A stretch of 41,378 nucleotides of DNA, from the IMG/VR virus record IMGVR_UViG_3300047453_000046, positions 1 to 41,378 of that record. One strand, written 5' to 3'. The position numbers and the translations under genes were made by a program. The DNA comes from a virus. Below the pieces are notes generated by a model. The model was not told the DNA's origin. It worked only from the letters and a program-made list of their open reading frames with translations, and searched no databases. Position 1 is the stretch's first letter. The number at the start of each line of letters is the position of its first letter. Positions 23,389 to 31,190 of this stretch are shown here, piece after piece.

Positions 23389-24123
23389 TCAGGAGCAGTA
23401 ATTAACACCATTTCGATCCAGCATTCTCAGTAATGCAGTCCAAAATAAGTTTACATGCTCTGCTACGTCATTTGTTGGTGAGTCATTAATTCTTGCTATT
23501 TTATCCCATTCTGCTTTAGAAGGAACTGATAGTTCTGCACCAGTACGCAGAACATCGACTTGAATTTTGCAGGCGTTCTCAAGCATATAGAGGTTATAGA
23601 GAGCCTCTGGAATATTTTTGGCTACAGATAGTAAGCCATGATTTCGCATAATCAGTAAAGATTTATCTCCGATATCTTTTCCTAATTGGGCACATGATCT
23701 AGTATCGGGAACCTCGATACAATGATAGTCGTAATAGTTTATTTTGTTTTGTACTTCGCCTGATTGTTGTGATAAATTCATCAGTCCTTCTTTCATACAT
23801 GAAACTGCAATCCCCGCACGGGTGTGTGAGTGCAAAGTACAATTCACATCTTGTCGAGTTTTCATTATTGCCGTATGTATTGCATGTCCTGCATCCATAT
23901 AAGATTCTCCTGCTAAGATTTTCCCATCAAAATCAACCTTAACAAGATTAGATGCAGTTACTTCATCAAACATTAAACCATACGGTGTAGTTAAATAATG
24001 ATTTTTATTTTGAAGTAGCCGAGTACTTAAATGAGTGAAGATTACATCTGTCCAGCCAAAATGATGAAATAAGTGATGACAAGCGGCGAGATCACATCTT
24101 AATTTCCATTCAATATCTTCCAT
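23389..24123 (-). CDS. Class II aldolase / bacterial adducin-like protein
   Basis: A 244-residue protein across the whole class II aldolase/adducin domain. The zinc ligands are visible: H98 and H100 in NCTLHSHTRAG and H162 in MRNHGLL. The catalytic acid of fuculose- and rhamnulose-phosphate aldolases, expected four residues before H83, is Gly here (AGHAIH), as I recall for bacterial adducin-like members, so classical aldol cleavage of a sugar phosphate is doubtful. C-terminal NLYMLENACKIQVDVL is also typical of the adducin-like branch. It is a host-type metabolic gene rather than a phage core gene. It starts six bases after a TAAATA box and follows a terminator, so it has its own late or leaderless transcript. 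Confidence 0.85.
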   Translation of the reverse strand: MEDIEWKLRCDLAACHHLFHHFGWTDVIFTHLSTRLLQNKNHYLTTPYGLMFDEVTASNLVKVDFDGKILAGESYMDAGHAIHTAIMKTRQDVNCTLHSHTRAGIAVSCMKEGLMNLSQQSGEVQNKINYYDYHCIEVPDTRSCAQLGKDIGDKSLLIMRNHGLLSVAKNIPEALYNLYMLENACKIQVDVLRTGAELSVPSKAEWDKIARINDSPTNDVAEHVNLFWTALLRMLDRNGVNYCS

Positions 24124-24129
24124 ATATTT

Positions 24130-24137
24130 TATTTAAC
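24130..24137 (-). promoter_or_regulatory. Late-like box GTTAAATA before the aldolase gene
   Basis: GTTAAATA ends seven bases before ATG 24123 (six intervening), one base longer than the five-base class. It lies just after a terminator, so the gene needs its own promoter. Confidence 0.5.
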
Positions 24138-24140
24138 CCA

Positions 24141-24169
24141 AAAAGAAAGGGTGACTAGCACCCCTTCTT
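24141..24169 (-). terminator. Terminator after the coiled-coil membrane gene
   Basis: On the minus strand an 11-base-pair stem (AAGAAGGGGTG / CACCCTTTCTT, one G-T pair) with a five-base loop. The distal arm continues into TTTTT. It lies 15 bases beyond the stop at 24184. Confidence 0.75.
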
Positions 24170-24183
24170 AACCTAAATAATAT

Positions 24184-24513
24184 TTAGTGTGACATCCAAA
24201 ACTCAACGACTGAATAGCCTAGAGTTCCTGCTACCATACCTGCTCCGATAAGCATCCATCTCCATCGTTCTAATGCTGTGATCTTAGTCGCCATTAAATC
24301 ATGCGATTCTTGGTTCGACTTATTAAAATCAGTAAGCATTTTATGAGTTGATGCATTCCCTTCTTTAATCAATGTTTCGCATTCTTTAATATCATGCTTG
24401 ACATCAGTTAAGGCAGTATCAAACTTTATATCCAAGTTTTTAAATTCGACTTTGAGAACAGCAATCTCAGTGTCGTACTGTTGTAATTGCTTTTGTGCGT
24501 TACTCTGTGCCAT
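24184..24513 (-). CDS. Small coiled-coil protein with C-terminal membrane anchor (XhlA/holin-like)
   Basis: A 109-residue protein. Residues about 8-80 form a heptad-like coiled coil (YDTEIAVLKVEFKNLDIKF and onward). A single hydrophobic segment follows at about 86-105 (WMLIGAGMVAGTLGYSVVEFW), with the short tail MSH. The layout, coiled coil plus Arg-Trp before a terminal GAG-containing membrane helix, resembles haemolysin XhlA-type proteins encoded near holins. A role in lysis, spanin-like bridging or a membrane-anchored virion factor is possible, and none is proven. No endolysin is seen nearby. It lies 17 bases downstream of a small virion-like gene and upstream of a strong terminator. Confidence 0.65.
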   Translation of the reverse strand: MAQSNAQKQLQQYDTEIAVLKVEFKNLDIKFDTALTDVKHDIKECETLIKEGNASTHKMLTDFNKSNQESHDLMATKITALERWRWMLIGAGMVAGTLGYSVVEFWMSH

Positions 24514-24530
24514 GATCTAAATACTCCGGA

Positions 24531-24983
24531 TTATAAAGATTCAACTGTTACAATCGGATATGGTTGTCCACCATATGTGTCAGCGGGATAAGCAGTGTTG
24601 AAAGATATAATATACGCAACACCTGCAAAGTCTAATGCACGTCCTGAACCTTTAATTCTTTCCAATCTCACAGTACTTGCATCATCTAAAGTTACAGTAA
24701 CAGTCATAGTGTTATCTGCTAATGCTCCATCAGCCGTATCGGCTAAAGTACAAATACCTTGATTTCCTGAGCCATCATCAACAAGATACTTTCTAGCACC
24801 TTTTTGTCTGATGATAAATCCGTCGCCTTCTATGTTAGAGCCTACTTTGCATCTACATACAGTTTGAGGCCCTGTCTGAGTTGTGTTACCAGCAACAATA
24901 CGGTAAGTGTTTGATAAACCTGCCGGGTTGTTATATGTGGTATCAACATCAGAATTTTTCGATGTTTTCATTGGTCGTCCCAT
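24531..24983 (-). CDS. Conserved small virion-like protein
   Basis: A 150-residue protein starting MGRPMKTSKNSDVDTTYNNP. It is Gly/Asn/Thr-rich and mostly beta. VCRCKVGSNIEGDGFIIRQK, YLVDDGSGNQGICTLAD and RALDFAGVAYIISFN are the recognisable pieces. I recall relatives in marine T4-like phages near fibre genes, probably as structural proteins. The start follows AAGGAG by eight bases. The exact late consensus TATAAATA lies 105 bases upstream, giving the longest leader in this window. Confidence 0.65.
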   Translation of the reverse strand: MGRPMKTSKNSDVDTTYNNPAGLSNTYRIVAGNTTQTGPQTVCRCKVGSNIEGDGFIIRQKGARKYLVDDGSGNQGICTLADTADGALADNTMTVTVTLDDASTVRLERIKGSGRALDFAGVAYIISFNTAYPADTYGGQPYPIVTVESL

Positions 24984-25088
24984 TTTTTGATCTCCTTTAT
25001 ATTTTAGTGAGTGACGTTCTAGGTCTACGCGGCGGGTACCGCATAAGTCTTGTTTGATGTTATCTTACATGACAAGAACATTCATATG

Positions 25089-25096
25089 TATTTATA
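25089..25096 (-). promoter_or_regulatory. Late promoter TATAAATA with long leader
   Basis: An exact T4 late consensus on the minus strand, 105 bases upstream of ATG 24983. The leader contains a GCGG/CCGC hairpin (25029-25042) and a six-codon frame starting at ATG 25085, three bases after the box. Confidence 0.7.
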
Positions 25097-25117
25097 GTTT
25101 TTGAGTAAAAACGTTGG

Positions 25118-28100
25118 TTATAGACGACCGACTGCTACTTCAATAATAGACATTTCTTTGACAGTTTTGTCTTCGATAGCCTTACCTAGAGTCATACCAG
25201 GATGCATTATAGTAGCAACGTGATACCAAGCAGTTGCACCACCTTGACCATCACTTACCATGATGTCTCCCTTTTCACATGTACCTGTTACTTTACATGG
25301 TACTCTACCTTGTAGTGCTATAGCAACTTTCTGACCAGAACATTCTGTGTTCATAAGATATGCTGGATTAGTTGATACAACACCTGCTACTCGTCTGCTA
25401 CCTACTTCATTAGAAAGATGAACTTCTTTTTCTCCGCCGAAACATAAAACTGTTCCTTCTTCGTATTCTGCATCACCTTCATAGTATTCTGCTAAGTCAG
25501 CATAAGTTGCTGTAAGACGTGATCCTGCTGAAAGTGACCAGTTACCTGTAATTTCACCTGTTGTACCTGATGAGCCTGTTGTTAACACAGCAGTTTCAAC
25601 TGTGGCAGCGGTTAAGCCTGCAACTACAGTTGCATTGCCATTAACAGTTGCGGCTTGAGTAACAATACTTGCAGTAGTAATGTTTCCAGCATTCAAGTTG
25701 CCAGTAATATCTGTTCCACCATTGATATTTGCATAGGTAGCCGAAATGCTTTCTGCTGACATGTCTTGTTCAAAATGACCATAACTACCAGCAATATTAC
25801 CTGTTGCTACGATATGAGTGGGTGTTGATGATGGGTCACTAGCAGTCCACGTGGGACCTGGAGTAATTAAATTACCACTTGACTGATTTAATGTAAAGTA
25901 TGCCTTTGGTGTAGTGCCGTCTAAATTATAACTTCTTAGACCTTCCATTGTTAAACGCATCTTACCAGGCATACCCGGTGCAATACCGTCAGTATCGATA
26001 AGTGCATCAAAGTATTGTGTTTCTACTGTTGTACTTACTGGTCCTAAACCAGAGTTGATACCTACAAACGAGTGTTTGTTGTTAGTAAAATCGTGGTGTA
26101 CGTAACCGTTTGCACCACCTTGCTCACCTGTTACATACAAATTGCTAGTTGCGGCTTCAATGTTACCTTCGATTATTGCTTGATCTGTAGTTACGTTAGC
26201 AAATACAGCAGAATCAGCCTGTAATCCTTCGTCTGCTACAATACTTTGTGAGGTGCGTATAATACCACTCACTTCTAAGTGACTAGCATTTGCTGTTAAT
26301 GTCTGATCACCTAAAAAGATAGATGTACCAGACAAATATAAATCATTAAATCTGTTTGTGCTGTTACCCAAATCATACGTGATGTTTGCTGTAGGAATAA
26401 TATTTCCAGAAATGTTTAAGCCATCTGATGCTAATACAGTTGCAGTTAATGTACCTGTAGACTTATCGAATGTGAGACCGTTGTTGCCTGCTAATGCGCC
26501 AGCATCATTAAATTGAACTTGTGTGTCAACACCTGCTGGGGTAGTTGCTGGTGCAACCATTACACTATTGATGTTAGTGCCACCACCTGTAATTGCGGCG
26601 TAGCCTGACAAAGCAGTGTCCCATGTCATAGTAAGATTATTTTCGTCTACATATTCTATCGTTGGATAGTTGTAACGACCTGTATATGAAACTCCACTAC
26701 CATCAATTGCTTCGACACCTACGTATCTTCTATTAAGACCATGATTAACATTCCAAACTGTTCCGGCTACGGTTTGTTCATGTAAGAAATAACCACCGTC
26801 TGGGCTAGTCCAACTTAAATTACCTAAGCCATCTGTCTTAAGAATATAATTTGCAGTACCACCGTCTATTTGTACGTTGCCTACATCTCCCAAATCAGAT
26901 GCATCTGAAACTGTAAGTGTAGTAAGATTTCCACCGGTTGCAGTTATGTTACCTGCACTAATATTGCCCGAAACATCTAATGAAGTTAAAGTGCCTACAC
27001 TAGTAATATTTGACTGTGCGGCCCCTGATACGGTACTTGCAATTGAGGCTAACGGTACAGTGCCTGTTACATTTGCGCCAGCGACCGTATTAGCAGTTGC
27101 GGCAAAGTTAACTTGACCTGCAACGTTTGCACCTTGAACATTTGAAACGTTACCTGCATCACCTGATAATATACCAACAACGTTACCTACGAATGTGTCT
27201 GCGGCTACTCTATTAGTAAATGTTGTATGTGTTGCGTTTGATGTGATTTCTTGGAAGCCTAATGCGATAGACGATCCTGATAGATATAAATCTCTAAATC
27301 TATTTGTATTGTTTCCTAAATCATATACTATGTTTGCATCAGGAGTAATGTCTCCTGCTACTTCTAAACTTGAAAGTGTGCCGACACTAGTAACATTTGG
27401 TTGTGCGGCTGTTGTTAAGGTACCAGTCAATGTTGAACCTGAAACATCATATGTTGCTTCAACATTACCTGCTACGAATTTTGCGTTAGCAGTATCAAAC
27501 GTATAACTACCACTTACATTAAGCGGCTTATTTCCTGTTGCAGATGTAGATACTAATGCTGGGAAGTAATTTCCTGTAGTAAGATTACCTACTACACTGT
27601 TGTCTGCTACGTTAGCATAATCAACATTTAAATTTGCTACACGTGTTGTAGAGTCTACGACAATAGGTGTCGTACCTGTTGCAACGTTAGAAAATATTCT
27701 GGATGCTACTACTGCACCAGTAGCATTTAAGTTACCGACATTTGCGTTACCATTAACAGTTAAAGTTTTGTTTGAACTAAAGTCCCAAACAAAATCTCCG
27801 TCGCCATCGATAACACCTGAGTTGTTATATTGTACACTTGTGTTACTACCTTGAGCCGCTGATACACCACTGCCGCCTACTGTTGCGACTGCTCTACCAC
27901 CGTAACCAAATACGTTTGATGTTAGTCCTGTTGCTGTGCCAATTGGCTTTTCAGGTCCTGCTACACCATTTGCATAGATTGTATCAGAAAGCACAATAGT
28001 TGTTGTCGTTGGTATTGCATTAATATAATAAGTGGTTCCAGTACTAATGAATGAAGATCCACTGTCCATGTCTCCTGTAAATCTAACAGGGTCGTTTACT

Positions 28101-28801
28101 GAAAAGACTTGTGAATTACCAATTGTAACTCTTTTAGTTACTGTATTTGATGATGCTACACTTGAAAAAGCATACTCAGTAAATGTAGAAGTATCTACTG
28201 GTGTTAATAAATTTGTGTCAGAGTATAATGTAAACGTAGTTGAAGATTGAACGTTAGCATAATATGTGCCACCGTTTAATTCTGTCATGCCTACAGCATC
28301 AGTGATTGTAACTTCTTGTCCGTCTGTTAAAAAGTTTTCTACAGTTGAAGTAACTTCACCGGGATTTGCTTTTGATACATTTTCGATGTATGCTGTAATT
28401 GTTCCTTTAGGTGTCCAAGATAAATTACCTAGACCATCTGTTTCAATTGTATAACCAACTGAACCACCGTCTATAGCAACATTACTAATCTCTCCTAGAT
28501 CAACTAATCCTCCGGCGTCTCCGCCTCTGTTGACCCAGTTGTTACCGTCGTATACTAAGACTTGTCCGTCTGCGACTGTAACGTTTGATATGTTTAGGTT
28601 ACCGACTGCGCCATCGATTTGACTGAATGTGATATCAGAGTATGAAGTCAATACTTCAATGTTTTCTAATCCACTAGTTGTTTTTCCAATGAAGACTCTT
28701 TTCGCATCACTGGCAAAACCGATTTCTGCTTCGTCTAATTGTGGTAAATCAACTAAGTTACCAGCCCTTTGTTGAATTTTAGAGATTTGTATAATGCTCA
28801 T
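25118..28801 (-). CDS. Long tail fibre-like virion protein (complete)
   Basis: A 1227-residue protein. Residues 1-60 hold ISKIQQRAGNLVDLPQLDEA, usual for marine T4-like fibre proteins. The body is Gly/Asn/Thr-rich with repeated modules: YDLGNNTNRFRDLYLSGSSI near 490 recurs as YDLGNSTNRFNDLYLSGTSI near 815, and TDGLGNLSWT occurs twice. The C-terminal 130 residues form a compact domain with YADLAEYYEGDAEYEEGTVLCFGG and GDIMVSDGQGGAT, which I associate with fibre tips or chaperone-type ends. Role inferred: tail fibre or host-contact protein. Part of the body is homologous to the fibre at the left edge. The late box lies 28 bases upstream of ATG 28801; AAAGGAAAAGA serves as ribosome site. Confidence 0.8.
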   Translation of the reverse strand: MSIIQISKIQQRAGNLVDLPQLDEAEIGFASDAKRVFIGKTTSGLENIEVLTSYSDITFSQIDGAVGNLNISNVTVADGQVLVYDGNNWVNRGGDAGGLVDLGEISNVAIDGGSVGYTIETDGLGNLSWTPKGTITAYIENVSKANPGEVTSTVENFLTDGQEVTITDAVGMTELNGGTYYANVQSSTTFTLYSDTNLLTPVDTSTFTEYAFSSVASSNTVTKRVTIGNSQVFSVNDPVRFTGDMDSGSSFISTGTTYYINAIPTTTTIVLSDTIYANGVAGPEKPIGTATGLTSNVFGYGGRAVATVGGSGVSAAQGSNTSVQYNNSGVIDGDGDFVWDFSSNKTLTVNGNANVGNLNATGAVVASRIFSNVATGTTPIVVDSTTRVANLNVDYANVADNSVVGNLTTGNYFPALVSTSATGNKPLNVSGSYTFDTANAKFVAGNVEATYDVSGSTLTGTLTTAAQPNVTSVGTLSSLEVAGDITPDANIVYDLGNNTNRFRDLYLSGSSIALGFQEITSNATHTTFTNRVAADTFVGNVVGILSGDAGNVSNVQGANVAGQVNFAATANTVAGANVTGTVPLASIASTVSGAAQSNITSVGTLTSLDVSGNISAGNITATGGNLTTLTVSDASDLGDVGNVQIDGGTANYILKTDGLGNLSWTSPDGGYFLHEQTVAGTVWNVNHGLNRRYVGVEAIDGSGVSYTGRYNYPTIEYVDENNLTMTWDTALSGYAAITGGGTNINSVMVAPATTPAGVDTQVQFNDAGALAGNNGLTFDKSTGTLTATVLASDGLNISGNIIPTANITYDLGNSTNRFNDLYLSGTSIFLGDQTLTANASHLEVSGIIRTSQSIVADEGLQADSAVFANVTTDQAIIEGNIEAATSNLYVTGEQGGANGYVHHDFTNNKHSFVGINSGLGPVSTTVETQYFDALIDTDGIAPGMPGKMRLTMEGLRSYNLDGTTPKAYFTLNQSSGNLITPGPTWTASDPSSTPTHIVATGNIAGSYGHFEQDMSAESISATYANINGGTDITGNLNAGNITTASIVTQAATVNGNATVVAGLTAATVETAVLTTGSSGTTGEITGNWSLSAGSRLTATYADLAEYYEGDAEYEEGTVLCFGGEKEVHLSNEVGSRRVAGVVSTNPAYLMNTECSGQKVAIALQGRVPCKVTGTCEKGDIMVSDGQGGATAWYHVATIMHPGMTLGKAIEDKTVKEMSIIEVAVGRL

Positions 28802-28829
28802 AAGTCTAATCTTTTCCTTTGATTATACT

Positions 28830-28837
28830 TATTTATC
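28830..28837 (-). promoter_or_regulatory. Late promoter box GATAAATA for the fibre gene, beside a palindrome
   Basis: GATAAATA ends 28 bases before ATG 28801. Its first base overlaps a near-perfect palindrome (CATTGATTT / AAATCAATG, 28837-28855) lying between this box and the exonuclease gene's stop. The palindrome has no T run, so it is at best a weak terminator. Confidence 0.65.
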
Positions 28838-28865
28838 ATTGATTTTAAATCAATGTAGCCTTTTA

Positions 28866-29555
28866 CTAGATGTACTTAGTGTAGTATTCCTCTAACTTCT
28901 TAAGCCATTGTTGATGATACTTGTCGAACTCGTTTCCTTCTACGACAAACTCTTGGTATTCATAGTCTTTGCTACACATAAACACGACACCTTTCTTAAT
29001 ATTTGTGCCGTATAGTTCATTGTGTGCATCTGCATAAGCCGCTAATTGAATAAAGTAATCGTCAATCCATTCACGTTTCTTAGGTCTGTTAGTTTGTTTG
29101 TGATCCATGATTGCTTCATCACCGTCATGCAATCCTACTAAGTCAGTTGTACCTGCATAGATTTGAGGGAAGTACAATGATACTTCAGTGCCCCAAAACT
29201 CTTGGCAGTTAACTAAACCTTTATCGATAATTTCTTGTGCCATAATGTGACTTTGTTTGCTGTATGGATTTGATCCATATTGTCCCATGTCACCAGTATC
29301 ACTCAGTACATAGTTCTCAAGCCATTTATGCATACGTGTTCCACGACCTGCGGCTTCAGTAGTGATCTCTTGTGCTTTAGCATAGCCAACTCTCTTGCGC
29401 CAGTTCTCTAAAGAGGCTTTCTTTTCTTCAGATGCAGTAGCACTCAATATAGTTGTTACACTAGGAAGTTTTCCGCCGTCTGGTGTAAGATATCTACGTG
29501 AGCCGTCTATGTTCTTTTTCTTTAGTTCTTCGTACGGATATTTTTGTGTTATCAT
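28866..29555 (-). CDS. PD-(D/E)XK family exonuclease (RecB/Cas4/MGME1-like)
   Basis: A 229-residue protein. SVTTILSATASEEKKASLENWRK opens the domain; AGRGTRMHKWLENYV (about 89-103) is the conserved Gly-Thr-x-x-His helix. The active-site strand pair is YAGTTDLVGL followed by EAIMDHKQTNRPK (D and DxK within about 135-160), and then the QLAAYADAHN motif typical of RecB-like nucleases. Single-strand or end-processing DNA exonuclease activity in phage recombination or replication is the family expectation. It is the last gene of an operon with the IscA and third SGNH genes; its ATG overlaps the stop of the SGNH gene. Some members of this superfamily carry an iron-sulfur cluster, but I see no four-Cys set here. 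Confidence 0.82.
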   Translation of the reverse strand: MITQKYPYEELKKKNIDGSRRYLTPDGGKLPSVTTILSATASEEKKASLENWRKRVGYAKAQEITTEAAGRGTRMHKWLENYVLSDTGDMGQYGSNPYSKQSHIMAQEIIDKGLVNCQEFWGTEVSLYFPQIYAGTTDLVGLHDGDEAIMDHKQTNRPKKREWIDDYFIQLAAYADAHNELYGTNIKKGVVFMCSKDYEYQEFVVEGNEFDKYHQQWLKKLEEYYTKYI

Positions 29556-30433
29556 TATGGCCTCAATTGATCTGTTTCTGGTTTGCCTGACCAGTTTTTA
29601 TTAAGATAGTCTAATCCTAATTCATGGAAGTAATATACGTTTCTACAAAATTCAAGTGGATAAAAATTTATAGTATTAGTATGGTTATCTCTTACATCTT
29701 TTTCTGTTTTTGGAGTATGTATTAGTATATCATGTAACTTAGCATGTTTACAGTCAGTCACTTCTATTTCATCGTAACGTTTTTCTATTTCTTTCCAAAC
29801 ATAATCTGCAAGGTGTTTATGTCCTTTTACTGTTTCATGTAAGCAAGGTGTCTTATCAAAATCTTTTGTAACTTCATTGAAATCTTTTAATTTGCCAGGA
29901 TGTAATTCTAATTCATTTGCTAAAATTGTTTCATATTTTTCGATAAAGTCACCAGTATTATCATCCACCCTTGGCATATAGTCAGTCATCAGATGATTGA
30001 TATTGTTTGCATCTAATAAACTATTAATACTTGTCCAACGATGTAATTTCTCTTGTTCCATTAAACAATAATAATAATCATCAGAGTTTAAAATTATTTC
30101 TTTTTCTAACTGCGAATGAGTTCTATAACCGTCGACAATATAAAAATGATGGGGAGGATTAGCATCTGCCAAATAGCATTCCCTACGTGATGATTGTGTA
30201 TATGCATGTATGTAAAAGGGATTATTATCATGCAAAAGGTCTTTGTAGAAGTATTGCATTGTTCTGCGAAAAAGTGCTTGATTTCCTTGACCGGGAATAG
30301 CAAGATTGATTAACGGAACACCTAACCGTTCTGCAATAATAGAAGCCCAACCATCTTTGATTGGATCTGATATTCCGTGTCCGTAAGTATAACTACAGCC
30401 GTTAACGACTAAGTGTGATATTTTTAATTTCAA
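29555..30433 (-). CDS. SGNH-like hydrolase-fold protein (third of three)
   Basis: 292 residues from a TTG at 30433 (a longer frame from another TTG at 30460 is possible). I chose TTG 30433 because GGAGAGAG lies nine bases upstream, the start overlaps the TGA of the IscA gene, and the protein then opens MKLKISHLVVNGCSYTYGHG, matching how relatives begin. GCSYTYG is the block I Ser, and AIPGQGNQALFRR near 50 is block II-like. The C-terminal TPCLHETVKGHKHLADYVW may supply the His. It is related in layout to the protein at 17464-18222. Substrate unknown; coupling to IscA upstream and the nuclease downstream may be only positional. Confidence 0.6.
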   Translation of the reverse strand: MKLKISHLVVNGCSYTYGHGISDPIKDGWASIIAERLGVPLINLAIPGQGNQALFRRTMQYFYKDLLHDNNPFYIHAYTQSSRRECYLADANPPHHFYIVDGYRTHSQLEKEIILNSDDYYYCLMEQEKLHRWTSINSLLDANNINHLMTDYMPRVDDNTGDFIEKYETILANELELHPGKLKDFNEVTKDFDKTPCLHETVKGHKHLADYVWKEIEKRYDEIEVTDCKHAKLHDILIHTPKTEKDVRDNHTNTINFYPLEFCRNVYYFHELGLDYLNKNWSGKPETDQLRP

Positions 30434-30747
30434 ATTGTAAAACTCTCTCCACAACCACAACGTGCTTTCTCTAGTGGGTTGATGAATTCAAATCCTTCAT
30501 TAAGTCCACTCTTTTGATAGTCTACAGTGATTCCTTCAAGTATAGTGTTAGCCTTTGGATCTATTAATATTGAAAAGCCTTCATATTCATTAATAATATC
30601 TTCTTCATTAATACTGTCTGCAAATTCAAGTTTATAAGCATATCCACTACATCCTGTAGTTTCGATACCTATACGAATTCCGACGCCTTTGCCGCGTTTT
30701 TCTAAATGGGCTTTAATTTTATCTTTTGCTATGTCTGTAACATCCAT
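30430..30747 (-). CDS. A-type iron-sulfur carrier protein (IscA/ErpA/HesB family)
   Basis: A 105-residue protein, full family length. The three conserved Cys are present: C33 in TTGCSGYAY, and C97 and C99 in ARCGCGESF. These proteins bind and hand over [2Fe-2S] or [4Fe-4S] clusters in the cytoplasm. A phage copy is an auxiliary metabolic gene, perhaps supporting cluster enzymes during infection; the recipient is unknown. ATG 30747 follows TAAATA by exactly five bases with no ribosome site, so translation is probably leaderless. Its stop overlaps the start of the SGNH-like gene. Confidence 0.92.
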   Translation of the reverse strand: MDVTDIAKDKIKAHLEKRGKGVGIRIGIETTGCSGYAYKLEFADSINEEDIINEYEGFSILIDPKANTILEGITVDYQKSGLNEGFEFINPLEKARCGCGESFTI

Positions 30748-30752
30748 ACTTG

Positions 30753-30760
30753 TATTTAAT
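30753..30760 (-). promoter_or_regulatory. Late-like box ATTAAATA, leaderless type, for the IscA gene
   Basis: ATTAAATA, then five bases and ATG 30747, in the 66-base gap after the stop at 30814. Confidence 0.5.
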
Positions 30761-30813
30761 ACCTCAGTGTGTTATTATAAAGTAATTTATATTACGTGTA
30801 AAGTGAATTGGGT

Positions 30814-31185
30814 TTATATTTTGAATGCGCCGCGGTCTTTATTCATAGCAGATTTTGCCATTTTGTCAACAGTCTTTTCATTATCTGATTCTGCATCTTG
30901 ACCTGGCTGAATGTTAACGGGCTCATGTCCTTTAAAGACTACTTTATCGCCTTGAATGTTTGAGATTACACCTTTAAGAAGAGGCTTTTCCATCATCTTA
31001 TACAAGTCTTGTACGTCAAGTATAATATCATTGTCTTGGAATGTGTCGAGTAATTGATCAACTGTAAAATTGTCAGGATCAATGGATCCGTCTTCTACGT
31101 GTTGTTTTAGTTGATTGGAAACAGCCACGATGCTGGCTGCCATTGCATTACTATCCTGAGCATCTACAAACTCGTAAAGCCTCAT
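30814..31185 (-). CDS. Small acidic protein, function unknown
   Basis: A 123-residue protein starting MRLYEFVDAQDSNAMAAS. The first two thirds are helical (ASIVAVSNQLKQHVEDG, then TVDQLLDTFQDNDIILDVQDLYKMM); the rest is polar, ending KSAMNKDRGAFKI. No motif is recognised. The start has AAAGGT eight bases upstream, and the gene lies five bases after the stop of the acidic-tailed protein, so they share a transcript. Position among late virion-like genes is the only clue. Confidence 0.6.
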   Translation of the reverse strand: MRLYEFVDAQDSNAMAASIVAVSNQLKQHVEDGSIDPDNFTVDQLLDTFQDNDIILDVQDLYKMMEKPLLKGVISNIQGDKVVFKGHEPVNIQPGQDAESDNEKTVDKMAKSAMNKDRGAFKI

Positions 31186-31190
31186 GTGCT

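Noticed and set aside
24181-24188. ACTAAATA over the stop codon of the coiled-coil gene
   Set aside because: It is part of a palindrome, lies before a strong terminator, and is not followed by an ATG; the box at 24130-24137 fits the aldolase gene better.
24517-24524. TCTAAATA on the plus strand between two minus-strand genes
   Set aside because: No plus-strand gene follows it; probably chance in AT-rich sequence.
28837-28855. Palindrome after the exonuclease gene as a terminator
   Set aside because: The stem is AT-rich and has no T run, so it is not a convincing terminator; mentioned only beside the late box.
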